The notes beneath the pieces were generated by a model that was given only the letters and a program-made list of their open reading frames with translations, was not told where the DNA came from and did no database searches. Positions 1 to 9,800 of a DNA stretch of 64,000 nucleotides are shown in pieces (the stretch's first letter is position 1; each line of letters opens with the position of its first letter). The DNA is taken from positions 1,736,001 through 1,800,000 of the forward strand of contig NZ_CP006841.1 of assembly GCF_001274895.1 (NCBI RefSeq). The letters are read 5' to 3'. The position numbers and the translations under genes were made by a program. This DNA comes from Corynebacterium lactis RW2-5 (GTDB taxonomy: Bacteria > Actinomycetota > Actinomycetes > Mycobacteriales > Mycobacteriaceae).

Positions 1-1578
1 CTAGGCGGCTACGAGTGGAAGGATTCGGCGTGGACCGGGCGAATCCTGCCCGGCGGCCTGATTTACGAGCTGCACGTCGGAACGTTTAGTCCTTCCGGTG
101 ACTTCGCCGGGCTACAGCAGCACCTTGATCACCTGGTGGACCTCGGTGTCACTCACGTCGAGATTATGCCGGTCCAACCCTTCGGCGGCGATCGCAACTG
201 GGGCTATGACGGTGTGTCCTGGCATGCGGTCCACGAGGGCTACGGCGGCCCGCGCGGCCTGCAGCAGCTTGTCGATGCCTGCCACCGCAAGGGCCTGGCC
301 GTCGTCCTCGACGTTGTCTACAACCACTTCGGCCCGGACGGAAACTATGTCGGCTTCTTCGGCCCCTACACCTCGGGCGGGTCAACTGGCTGGGGCGAGG
401 TGGTCAACCTCACTGGCGATAACTCCGACGAGGTGCGCGCCTACATTCTCGACTCGGTGCGCCAGTGGCTTGTCGATTACCACGTCGACGGCCTGCGCCT
501 GGATGCCGTCCACGCACTGCACGATGAGGGCGCCTTCCACATTCTGGAGCAGATGCAGGTAGTCGCCGATTCCGTCGCTGCTGAGACGGGCATCCCACGT
601 TCGCTGATTGCCGAGTCCGACCAGAACGACCCGCGCCTGGTGCGCCCGCGCGTGGCCGGCGGCTTCGGGCTGAATGCGCAGTGGGACGATGATGTCCACC
701 ACGCCCTGCATACGCTGGTCTCTGGCGAGGACCACGCCTACTACGCCGATTTCGGCACTGTCGAGGCGCTGGCCACCGCGCTGGAGACAGGCTTCTGGCA
801 CTCGTCCACTATGTCAACGTTCCGAGGCCGCACCCATGGCCGCCCCTTCGACTTGTCGGTCCAGCCGATGCATGCGTTCATCACCTACACCACCACGCAT
901 GATCAGACGGGCAACCGCGCGATCGGTGATCGCCCCTCGATGAATCTCTCGCCCGCACAGCAGGTTCTCAAGGCCGCGGTCATCGCCTGCAGCCCGTTCA
1001 CGCCGATGCTCTTCCAGGGCGAGGAGTGGGGCGCATCCACCCCGTTCGCTTTCTTCTCCTCGCACGAAAATGACGAGCTCCAGCGCCTTACCCGTGAGGG
1101 CCGCCTGCGCGAGTTCGCTAGAGCCGGTTGGAATCCGCAGGAGGTCGCCGATCCCTCCGATCCCGCTACTTTCGAAAACTCCAGGTTGGACTGGTCCGAG
1201 GTCGCTGCCGAGGACCACTCCGCTATCCTCGATGCCTACCGCGAGCTTTTCGCTTTACGACGTTCCCACCCCGCATTGCGCACCCCCTGGGCTGCGTCGG
1301 TGACCGCGGAGTTCGACGAGGACCAGCGTTGCCTGGTGCTGCTGCGCAGCCAGGACGAGCGTGAGGTCGGCGCCCGCGGCAACGACGAGTTCGAGACGCT
1401 GGCGCTGGTCGCCAACTTCTCCGATGCGGAGTCTCGAGTTTCCTTGGATTCCGATTTCGGCAATGCCGAGCTGCTGCATACCTTCGGTGACGCGGCGGCC
1501 AGCATTATTAACGATGACGCCGCGGGTCCAGAGATCACGCTTCCTGCCTGGGGCTACGCTGTCGTCTCGCTGGGCTAG
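1..1578 (+). CDS. treZ: Maltooligosyl trehalose trehalohydrolase, 5'-truncated by window edge
   Basis: GH13 enzyme that releases trehalose from maltooligosyl trehalose made by TreY. Frame 1 is open from base 1 (LGGYEWKDSAW, then IYELHVGTFSPSG), so the start lies before the window; 525 residues are visible. GH13 landmarks: VVYNHFGPDGN, DGLRLDAVH (nucleophile Asp codon at 502-504), LIAESD (acid/base Glu) and TYTTTHDQTGNRA. The IYELHVGTFSP stretch and the THDQTGNRA motif fit TreZ better than branching enzyme GlgB. The C-terminal beta domain is complete, ending at TAG 1576-1578. It converges on the minus-strand gene that ends at 1709. Recalled context: in C. glutamicum treZ lies next to ilvA; here a 3.7 kb gene separates them. 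Confidence 0.93.
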   Translation, partial: LGGYEWKDSAWTGRILPGGLIYELHVGTFSPSGDFAGLQQHLDHLVDLGVTHVEIMPVQPFGGDRNWGYDGVSWHAVHEGYGGPRGLQQLVDACHRKGLAVVLDVVYNHFGPDGNYVGFFGPYTSGGSTGWGEVVNLTGDNSDEVRAYILDSVRQWLVDYHVDGLRLDAVHALHDEGAFHILEQMQVVADSVAAETGIPRSLIAESDQNDPRLVRPRVAGGFGLNAQWDDDVHHALHTLVSGEDHAYYADFGTVEALATALETGFWHSSTMSTFRGRTHGRPFDLSVQPMHAFITYTTTHDQTGNRAIGDRPSMNLSPAQQVLKAAVIACSPFTPMLFQGEEWGASTPFAFFSSHENDELQRLTREGRLREFARAGWNPQEVADPSDPATFENSRLDWSEVAAEDHSAILDAYRELFALRRSHPALRTPWAASVTAEFDEDQRCLVLLRSQDEREVGARGNDEFETLALVANFSDAESRVSLDSDFGNAELLHTFGDAAASIINDDAAGPEITLPAWGYAVVSLG

Positions 1579-1601
1579 TGCTGGTTGCGCAGTGTGCAAT
1601 A

Positions 1602-1634
1602 CGCAGTGCGATGCGTAGCGCGCAGTGCGATGCG
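1602..1634. repeat. Short direct repeats downstream of treZ
   Basis: The 14-mer CGCAGTGCGATGCG occurs at 1602-1615 and 1621-1634, 19 bp apart. A degenerate third copy (GCGCAGTGTGCAAT) begins near 1587. The repeats fill the treZ 3' flank just before a long inverted repeat. No function can be assigned. Confidence 0.6.
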
Positions 1635-1645
1635 CCGAGCTCGCG

Positions 1646-1715
1646 ACTTTAGCGCAGTCCTATGACTGTAGAACAACCGAGAGGCTGCGCTACAGTCACC
1701 AGCGAGCGCTAAAGT
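1646..1715. terminator. Interrupted palindrome between convergent genes, possible bidirectional terminator
   Basis: Two nested pairs of arms: ACTTTAGCGC (1646-1655) with GCGCTAAAGT (1706-1715), and GACTGTAG (1664-1671) with CTACAGTC (1690-1697). They are separated by 8-nt interruptions on each side and an 18-nt apical loop. The right outer arm overlaps the stop codon of the minus-strand gene (1709-1711). Position between converging genes suggests termination for both, but there is no U-tract. A recombination or protein-binding palindrome is the alternative. Confidence 0.45.
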
Positions 1716-4700
1716 GCCGGGTCGGTGGAGTCACCCGAGTCGGCATCCTGAACCAGCCCCGCCTCCGTAACCGGCTCCGGGAGCGTCGTGACGTCTCCGT
1801 GCAGTGCGTGCGTCACCAAGGCATCGGCAATCAGCAGGTCGCTCATGACCAGTGTAGGAACGAGATCAGCCAGCTGCGCCCACAGCGGAGTCAGGTCGCG
1901 GACAGCGGCATCGCTAACTTCCGGGTTCTCCGCCTTAGCACGCGCGAGAACGCGGGCAGCAACTGCAATCAGCAGGGACGTACCCGGCACCAGGGTCCAG
2001 TGCAGCGACGCGTCATCGGCATCGATGCCGTCTAGTTTATGGAAGCGCACGTTGACGGCCTTGCGCAGCCGCGGCGATGCCTTGGACACCGTCTTGAACA
2101 GAATTCGCGAAGCTGCCGCCAGACGCGCCATCACACCGGATTCCACGATTTCGTTCCGGTTGCGAACAACCTCGTAAATCGCGGTAAAACGGGCATCATC
2201 GTCGGTCAGAGGCCCCGGCACCATGCGGTGCGAGTCGAAGACTTGCGACAAAATTGCGCTGGCCTGGGCTTCCGGCAGAGCGGTAATCTGCACCGACGAC
2301 TGGTCAATACAAGCCGACTCCAACGTCGTATCCTGACCGCTCGCGGCAACGTCCAAAAGTGCCTGGCCGCCCATCGTGCGCAGGTAATCCAGCTCACGGG
2401 CGCGATCAATGTCGCCATTCGGCAAGTCCGCGAGTGCCGCCAAGGCACCCAACCAAGGCACTCGACGACGCCCCGGCACCGCTTCCTTCTGGCTGAAATC
2501 GCCGAGTACGAGACCGGAGGCAATCAACATGCCCGGCTGGTCACCCAGCGCAATCGCAGAACGATTCAGCGCCGCCAGACCCGCACGCGGGCTGGCGCAC
2601 AGAATCCGTCCCAGCACTGGAGCGGCCAACAGTGGATTAGCCTGGGCCATAGTCGTCGCGCGGCCGAGACGCTGCGTCGCAAAGAGGGTCCACAGTCGAG
2701 CCAGCTGATCCTGGTTGAGTTCGCCCCACTGCTGGCGGGCCAGGGACACTGGGTCCGAGGCAGAGTCGTCGGAAAACGAAACGACCTCACCATCATCGCC
2801 ATGGTGGAGGACAGTCGAGCCCTCCGCCGGCCACTGCGGGTGACGGTCCTTCTCCACGCCTAGGGTGACCTGGGCAACGAAGGGGCCGAAACCGCGCAGG
2901 TCTTCGGGCAGTTCGCACTCGCCCTCGACGACCTCGACTGCGGCAGGCTCGCGCCACGGGGCGCCAGCGGCCCACAACCACAGGGTCATCGGCAGGTGCG
3001 CAACCTCGCAGGAGACATCAATTTCGATGATGTCCGGGGCCTCTTCGTTGAAGGCCACAGAGCGGATGACGTCGCGCGATCCCGCCTCGACCAGGGGGAC
3101 GGAGAGGCGCTTGCGACCGGTCACACGGGTCCAGTCCAGGCTCACTCGCAGCGCCTTCAGTAGCGATACGCGATCGGCGAACTGCCCCAGCTCTGCGTAG
3201 CCGGTATCGCCGCTGCGCACCAGCGGCACTCGGCAGATGTCGCGCTCACCGCTGGAAACGGCTATGTGTGCGTGGCGGAGCTCGCCCGGAGCGCTAACGA
3301 CGATCCTGCCGAAGGCATCGATGCGGCGCGGGCGCGTAACTAGCGTGGTGGTGCGGCGGGCGACGGTTTCGTCGGCAAGCGGAACCTCAAACTGCAGCAC
3401 GCCCGGGGTGACCTGCAGGGACAGCCAAGCGCCCTCTTCAGTCGACAGGTCGACCGTGCCGGTGACGTCATCTGCTCCAAGACGGACGATGACTGGCGCT
3501 GCGGCCAGTGGCTTCTCGCCTGAGTTCACGCGAATCTCGGCGGGGCTGAGGCCGTCCTCGGTCGGGATGCGGAAACCGTCGCCGCCACCGCGGTAGGTCA
3601 CGGTCAACTCCGCCTGCTCGGCAATCGCAAAGTGCTTTTGGAAGCTACGTCCGCGCGGGTTGACGAGGCGGACGACGAACTCGCCAAGCCAGGGGTAATC
3701 GTCGTCGGTCAGAATCTCGACCTCGCCACCGGCGGCGGGAACATCGAGATCGTAGACCATGACGGACTCGGTGGAGAACACACCGTAGCCGGCGAACTCG
3801 GTCACGATTGCACGCCAGGACTCGTCCTTGCCAGAGAGGGTCGGAGGGAACACTGCGACCGGGCCACCATTGTGCACGGGCGTACCGAAGCTGGTCACGG
3901 CACCGTCGAGGCGGGCGTGCGGCATGGTCATGCGCGGTTGGCGCTGCGGAGAGGCCGAGCGCACCTCGCCCGCCTGGCCCGCGCGGCGCACCTGCACTGC
4001 GTATACGTCACTAAGGTCAATCTCCACGACTTGCCAAAGATCCCAGCTAAACGAACGCGGATCAGAGAAGGTCGGAACCTCCCTGCCGGTAACCGGATCC
4101 ACGAGCTTTGCGTCCACCGGGTAGACGACCGTCGCCGAACCGGAGTGAACCGAGACCTTGTCCGTGACCGACTGCCCGTCGGCGCCGAAGATCAAAATGG
4201 GGTCCTCGGTGCTAATGGCGGGCACCTTCCAGTGCTTTTCCTCGCCCAACTCCACGAGTACATCGCGAACCGGCTCGTCGATAGTGACGATCGGACGCGG
4301 CTGGGAATCCTCGAGCCCCACCACGGGCGTCGTCGCCACCGTGCCGCCGTAGGTCACGCGCCAGCTGCGCCCAGCAGCCTCCGCGGGCTTCGGCAGCTGC
4401 ACCGCCACCGACTGCGTCGACTCGTCGAAGTAGAGCTGCGGGCGACCGGTCGTGGCCACGACTCCCACCGCTTCGCGGCGATCCGCCGTACCTACGGGGC
4501 GCAGTCGCAGCTCCTCGCGCGCCCCGCTGACGAGAATGGGCGGCAGGCCCGCGTCGAGCTGCCCCAGCTCCTCCCGGGCCTCCCAGTTCGCTGGGTCAGC
4601 AGCCGTAGCGATGGAATACCCGAGGGTCGCCTTGAAAAGCTTCAACGCCTGCCTCGGAGCCGTCCGGGTCAGCTGGCGCAGCGCCAGCGGATTTTCACCA

Positions 4701-5392
4701 TCCTCGGACTCTGCGACCTCCGCGACGAAATCGTTGAGCTTGTCATGGACCTTCAGAAGCGCCTGCACGAGGTCATTCGACGTCGGCTCCGCCATTTCCG
4801 CAACGCCGGCCATCTGCTCAAAACGCTCGATAATCAGCGGCATCACCGAAAGCTGTACACCAGCATGCAGAAGCATCAGCTGTGCACAACGCTGCCGGGC
4901 GTCAGCAGCGGGCTCGTCGTCCGAGGAAACGTCGTAAGGCAGGCCAATCTTTTCGAGCATGCCCGGGACTGCTTCCGCGAGGTGGTCAATCAGCTGGGAT
5001 GTGGCCTCCGACCGCGCGTCGAGCTGCAGCGCCGCCGGCCAGTCCAACCACATCTCGCTTGCCGACGCCACCCGCGCCGCACGCCCCACCAGAGACGCCA
5101 GGGTCACCAGGGGGTGCTTATCGACGGTCTCCCGCGCCGCCGCAATTCCCTCTTCAGTGCCACCGGAAAGGTGATGAGCGAGGAGAGCACCGAGAAAACG
5201 GTCGATGCGTTCGACCTCGTCCATCGCCAGGCCTGACCACACAAATAGCGGCTCTACGTTCGCCTGCTGCGCGGAGTCCAGCAAACCTGGAATGCGGGCG
5301 GAGAGCTCATCCTCCGCGACCGCTAGCCACATCTGTACCGACATTGTGTTTTCTAGACGAACACCCTGGTGAACACTGTTCGCAGAAGTCAT
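1709..5392 (-). CDS. Large protein of unknown function (1227 aa), helical-beta-helical architecture
   Basis: I do not recognise this family. The 1227-residue product has no signal peptide and no hydrophobic span, so it is probably cytoplasmic. Residues about 1-340 look helical and Leu/Ala-rich. Residues about 345-860 are rich in beta-type segments resembling a string of Ig-like modules (for example VTIDEPVRDVLVEL, FSWDLWQVVEIDLSDVYAVQVRRAG). Residues about 870-1200 are helical again, ending in an acidic tail. No nucleotide-binding or nuclease motif was seen. The start at 5392 has AGGGGAG about 14 nt upstream; an in-frame ATG at 5344 is an alternative. It stands alone, convergent with treZ and downstream of ilvA in the same orientation, with 94 nt between them. 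Long uninterrupted frame and ordinary composition support a real gene. Confidence 0.8.
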   Translation of the reverse strand: MTSANSVHQGVRLENTMSVQMWLAVAEDELSARIPGLLDSAQQANVEPLFVWSGLAMDEVERIDRFLGALLAHHLSGGTEEGIAAARETVDKHPLVTLASLVGRAARVASASEMWLDWPAALQLDARSEATSQLIDHLAEAVPGMLEKIGLPYDVSSDDEPAADARQRCAQLMLLHAGVQLSVMPLIIERFEQMAGVAEMAEPTSNDLVQALLKVHDKLNDFVAEVAESEDGENPLALRQLTRTAPRQALKLFKATLGYSIATAADPANWEAREELGQLDAGLPPILVSGAREELRLRPVGTADRREAVGVVATTGRPQLYFDESTQSVAVQLPKPAEAAGRSWRVTYGGTVATTPVVGLEDSQPRPIVTIDEPVRDVLVELGEEKHWKVPAISTEDPILIFGADGQSVTDKVSVHSGSATVVYPVDAKLVDPVTGREVPTFSDPRSFSWDLWQVVEIDLSDVYAVQVRRAGQAGEVRSASPQRQPRMTMPHARLDGAVTSFGTPVHNGGPVAVFPPTLSGKDESWRAIVTEFAGYGVFSTESVMVYDLDVPAAGGEVEILTDDDYPWLGEFVVRLVNPRGRSFQKHFAIAEQAELTVTYRGGGDGFRIPTEDGLSPAEIRVNSGEKPLAAAPVIVRLGADDVTGTVDLSTEEGAWLSLQVTPGVLQFEVPLADETVARRTTTLVTRPRRIDAFGRIVVSAPGELRHAHIAVSSGERDICRVPLVRSGDTGYAELGQFADRVSLLKALRVSLDWTRVTGRKRLSVPLVEAGSRDVIRSVAFNEEAPDIIEIDVSCEVAHLPMTLWLWAAGAPWREPAAVEVVEGECELPEDLRGFGPFVAQVTLGVEKDRHPQWPAEGSTVLHHGDDGEVVSFSDDSASDPVSLARQQWGELNQDQLARLWTLFATQRLGRATTMAQANPLLAAPVLGRILCASPRAGLAALNRSAIALGDQPGMLIASGLVLGDFSQKEAVPGRRRVPWLGALAALADLPNGDIDRARELDYLRTMGGQALLDVAASGQDTTLESACIDQSSVQITALPEAQASAILSQVFDSHRMVPGPLTDDDARFTAIYEVVRNRNEIVESGVMARLAAASRILFKTVSKASPRLRKAVNVRFHKLDGIDADDASLHWTLVPGTSLLIAVAARVLARAKAENPEVSDAAVRDLTPLWAQLADLVPTLVMSDLLIADALVTHALHGDVTTLPEPVTEAGLVQDADSGDSTDPAL

Positions 5393-5486
5393 AGTGGGCT
5401 TGGTCGCTCCCCTTCTTGAAGAATGCGTAAAAGAATTTGGCGGAAAATAGGTTGAAAAAGGACGGCTTCGGATAACGACAGAGAGT

Positions 5487-6782
5487 TTAGGTCAAGAAGT
5501 CGTATTCCGGGGTTCCGGGAACCAGGCGGCGGCAGTCCAGCGGAGACTTCTCCATCCGCGCCATCAGAGAGTCCAGGTCAGATGCCCTGCGCAACTCAAT
5601 GCCGACAAGCGCGGCACCAGTTTCGCGGTTGTTTCGCTTTAGGTATTCGAACTGCGAGATGTCGTCATCCGGGCCGAGGACATCATTGAGGAACATCCGC
5701 AGCTGACCGGGCTTCTGCGGGAAGTTGACCAGGAAGTAGTGCTTGAGGCCTCGGTAAACCAGGGAACGCTCCATGATCTCCGCGTACCGCAGGACGTCGT
5801 TATTGCCACCGGAGATGATGCAGACGACGACCTCGCCCGGCTCAAAGTCCAGCTGCTCCAGCGCTGCTACGGAGAGCGCACCAGCAGGCTCCGCGATGAT
5901 GCCCTCGTTCTGGTAGAGGTCCAACAGCGATTCACAGACCGCACCCTCAGGGGCAATCATCGGGTGTACGCGGCCCCGATTGGCCTCGACAATGTGCCAC
6001 GGCAGGTCGCCGAAGCGCGCGACGGCGGCACCGTCGACAAACGGGTCGGTCTGGGACAGCGTAATTGGCCCGTTGTTGTCCAGGGCCGACCGCATGCAGG
6101 CCGCACCCGCAGGTTCGACACCCATGACCTTGGTCTGCGGCGACATATCGGCCAAGTAGGAGGTGACGCCACTCAAAAGTCCGCCTCCGCCGACGGGAAC
6201 GCAGACGGTATCCAGGGTCAAGCCTTTACCAGAGAGCTGTGCGATGATCTCCGCCGCCACCGTCCCCTGGCCGACGATGGTGTTGAAGGAGTCGAACGGC
6301 TCGACCATGGTCGCCCCGGTGCGCTGGGCATCGGCACGCGCGGCGGCGGCCGCCTCGTCGAAGGAATCGCCGGTGACCACGATTTCCACAGCTTCGCGGC
6401 CATGGTAGGCGATGCGGTCGCGCTTCTGCTTCGGGGTCGCGTTGGGGACGTAGATCCGCCCCTGGATTCCCAGCGTGCGACAGGCGTAGGCAACGCCCTG
6501 GGCGTGGTTTCCGGCCGAAGCCGCGACTACGCCCGCGGCACGTTCCGCGTCGGTCAGCTGCACCATGCCGTTGTATGCGCCGCGAATCTTGTAGGAGCGG
6601 ACATCCTGTAGGTCTTCCCTCTTGAGGAAAATTTTTGCCCCGGTGGCCTCAGACAGGCGCGGGCTGTACTGCAGCGGGGTTGCAGCAATAACGGAGGAAA
6701 TTCGTGCCTGCGCAATCTGAATATCGGCCGCATGTACGAGGCGACGTTCTGGCTGGGACGCAGGTACGGAATTCTCACTCAT
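5487..6782 (-). CDS. ilvA: Threonine dehydratase (threonine ammonia-lyase, biosynthetic)
   Basis: PLP enzyme converting L-threonine to 2-oxobutanoate, the first committed step of isoleucine synthesis. 431 residues from ATG 6782. Lys65 in SYKIRGAYN binds PLP; SAGNHAQGVA and the glycine loop VPVGGGGLLSGV hold substrate and phosphate. One C-terminal ACT-like regulatory domain follows (KHYFLVNFPQKPGQLR, then DVLGPDDDISQFEYLKRNN), the short type seen in corynebacteria, where isoleucine feedback acts. The frame stays open to 6851, but ATG 6782 is preferred: no Shine-Dalgarno is present and TAAAGT sits 8 nt upstream, so the transcript is probably leaderless. A perfect inverted repeat just upstream of that hexamer may be an operator. 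Confidence 0.95.
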   Translation of the reverse strand: MSENSVPASQPERRLVHAADIQIAQARISSVIAATPLQYSPRLSEATGAKIFLKREDLQDVRSYKIRGAYNGMVQLTDAERAAGVVAASAGNHAQGVAYACRTLGIQGRIYVPNATPKQKRDRIAYHGREAVEIVVTGDSFDEAAAAARADAQRTGATMVEPFDSFNTIVGQGTVAAEIIAQLSGKGLTLDTVCVPVGGGGLLSGVTSYLADMSPQTKVMGVEPAGAACMRSALDNNGPITLSQTDPFVDGAAVARFGDLPWHIVEANRGRVHPMIAPEGAVCESLLDLYQNEGIIAEPAGALSVAALEQLDFEPGEVVVCIISGGNNDVLRYAEIMERSLVYRGLKHYFLVNFPQKPGQLRMFLNDVLGPDDDISQFEYLKRNNRETGAALVGIELRRASDLDSLMARMEKSPLDCRRLVPGTPEYDFLT

Positions 6783-6790
6783 GGGGTAGC

Positions 6791-6820
6791 ACTTTACTCG
6801 GTCGCAAAGATGGTTGCGAC
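6791..6820 (-). promoter_or_regulatory. Candidate ilvA promoter with inverted-repeat operator
   Basis: On the minus strand a -10-like TAAAGT (6791-6796) ends 8 nt before the ilvA ATG. Directly upstream lies the perfect inverted repeat GTCGCAA-N6-TTGCGAC (6801-6820), where it would cover the spacer and -35 region. No good -35 hexamer is visible. A regulator binding here could block or recruit polymerase; a hairpin is less likely to matter if the transcript starts at the ATG. Confidence 0.45.
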
Positions 6821-6895
6821 AAGCAGGCCACACAAAAGGGCCACCGTCCACCGAGCCCAGCCCGACGCTGGAAAATAGCCGACGCAGACTGGACT

Positions 6896-9800
6896 CTAGC
6901 CCAGGATGCTCGGGCCGATTGTCGCCTTGAGATCTCCGATGAGGCTGGCGCTGCGATCGACGCGCAAGTGCTCGCCGAGCACGAGGAGCGAGTCATTATC
7001 GCCGTCAACCAGTTTCAGGTAGACATCCGAATCACCCGGATTGTCCAGCAGCACAGACTTCAACTTCGCGATGTTCTCCGGCGTGCACTGGTCGGTGCGC
7101 ATTGTCAGGCGCAGCGGCGCGCTTGTGTTTCCGTTGCGGCCGAGATCAGGCAACTTCAGGTCATCGCAGACGACGCTGAGGCGATCATCACGGTACTGAA
7201 CGCGCGCCTTAACCAAAACAATTGCGTCTTCCGCGATGCTGGTCGCAATCATCGCGTAGGTACGGGCGAACGCCATCACCTCCACGCGGGCGCCGTTGTG
7301 ATCTTCGATGCCGATAATCGCCCAGGGCTGGCCGTTCTTATTCACACGTCGGTCCACACTGGAGACGATGCCGCCAATAACCACCTCAGTATTGTTGGCG
7401 ACTTCGCCACCGACAATCGTTGTCAGCGCGGTATTGGTCTGCGCTGCCAGGGACTCCTCGAATCCGTCGAGTGGGTGGCCGGAAACGTACAGACCCAGCA
7501 TTTCGCGCTCGAGGGCCAGTTCGTGCTTGCGCTCCCAGTTTTCCTCCGGGACGCGGACCTCGAAGATGTTGTCCGCCTCTGCCTCTTCGTCCCCTCCGAA
7601 GCCTGCGAAGAGGTCAAACTGCCCCTTGTCCGCGGCCTTCTTAGTGGGCAGCACCGCATCAACCGCTTCCTCGTGGATGAGCGCGAGTCCCTTGCGCGGA
7701 TGACCGAGCGAGTCGAACGCCCCGCCCTTGATTAGCGACTCGGTGATTCGCTTGTTACACGGCAGAGTGTCGATCTTGTCCAGGTAGTCCGAAAATGACT
7801 TAAACTTACCCTTTTCCTCCCTCGTCGCAACGATTGACGCTACGACATCGTGGCCGACGTTGCGAATCGCGCCGAGACCAAAGCGGATGTCGTCGCCCAC
7901 CGGCTCGAAGTTCATACCGGACTCGTTAACATCCGGCGGCAGCACCTTAATGCCGAGGTGGCGGCAGTCCGACAGGTAAATGGCCAGCTTGTTCTTGTCA
8001 TCAGCGACCGAAGTCAGAAGCGCCGCCATGTACTCGGCGGTGTAATTGGCCTTCAGGAATGCCGTCCAGTACGACACCAGGCCGTAGCCCGCGGCGTGTG
8101 ATTTGTTAAACGCGTAGGACGCGAACGGCAGGATGATGTCCCACAGTTTCTGCACTGCGTCCTTCGAGTAGCCGTTGGAGAGCATACCGCCCTCGAAGTT
8201 GACGAACTCCTTGGCCAGTACCTCGGGCTTCTTCTTACCCATCGCCTTACGGAAGCCATCCGCCTGACCTGCCGTGTAGTTCGCCAGCTTCTGCGAGATC
8301 TTCATGATCTGCTCCTGGTACACGATTAGCCCGTGCGTTTCTTCCAGGATCTCCTTGAGCTCCTCATCGAGCTCCGGGTGGATGGCGTTATAAGGCTTGC
8401 GGCTGTTCTTAATATCCGCGTAGTCGAAGTGCGCGTTAACGCCCATCGGTCCCGGTCGATACAGCGCCAAGGACGCGACGATATCTTCGAAGCCCGTCGG
8501 CTGCATGCGCTTGAGCAGCTCGCGCATACCGCCACCATCGAGCTGGAACACGCCGAGAGTATCGCCGCGGGAGAGCAGCTCGTAGACCTTTTCGTTGTCT
8601 GTCTGCAACTCATCGAGGAGGATGGTCTCGCCCCTGTTCGCCTTGATGTGCTCGATGCAGTCACCGATGACGGTGAGGTTGCGCAGGCCCAGGAAGTCCA
8701 TCTTCAGCAGGCCGATGGCCTCACACGCCGGGTAGTCCCAGCCTGTGATAATCGCGCCGTCAGCCTGGCGCTTCCACATTGGGATGTGGTCCATCAGCGG
8801 GACCGACGCCATGACCACCGCACACGCATGCACGCCCGTCTGCCTGACGACGCCCTCAAGGCCACGGGCTGTTTCGTAGATGCGGGCGACATCGGGATCG
8901 GTCTCGATGAGCTGGCGAACCTCCGCGGCCTCGCCGTAGCGAGGATGCTCCGGGTCGACAATGCCGCCGAGCGGAATATCCTTCGCCATAATTGCCGGCG
9001 GCAAGGCCTTGGTGATGCGATCGGCAATCTGATAGCCGGGCTGTCCGAACTGCACACGAGCGGAGTCTTTCAGCGCCTGCTTCGTTTTGACCGTACCGAA
9101 GGTGACCACCTGGGCAACCTTGTCTTCGCCCCAGCGGTTGGCAGCGTATCGAATCATTTCATCGCGGCGACGATCGTCGAAGTCGATATCAATATCGGGC
9201 GCGGACGGACGCTCCGGGTTGAGGAAGCGCTCGAAGAGCAGACCATGTTCAATCGGGTCGATGTTGGTAATCCAGGTGGCGTATGCAACCAGGGAGCCCG
9301 CCGCCGAACCACGGCCGGGACCGACCTTGATACCCACCTCGCGGGCGTGCTTAATCAGCTCGGCGACGATGAGGAAGTACGAAGGGTAGCCCTTGCCGTC
9401 AATAACATCAATCTCGTACTCGGCGCGCTTGATGTACTCCTCCGGAACCTCAGAGCCTTCGAAGCGCTTGCGCAGTCCCTCCATAACATTGTGATGCAAC
9501 CACGTCGTCGGTGTCTCCCCCTCCGGCACATCGGCCTTCGGCATGCGGTCATGAGGGTGCTCCTCCCACAGTTCGTCGTAAGACTCGACGCGTTCGGCAA
9601 TAAGCAGCGTGTTATCGCAGGCGTCTGGGACCAGGTGATCCCAGGTGGCGCGCATCTCGTCTGCGGACTTAATAAAGTAGCCGTCTCCGTCGAATTTGAA
9701 ACGGTCCGGGTCATGCAAGGTCTTGCCCGTCTGAACACACAGCATGGCCTCGTGCGCCTTCGCCTGATCCCGGGTGACGTAGTGACAGTCATTCGTCACA

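Noticed and set aside
3632..5236. Long plus-strand frame (534 codons) opposite the orphan gene
   Set aside because: Arg/His-rich translation without domain features; a by-product of GC-rich codon use on the other strand.
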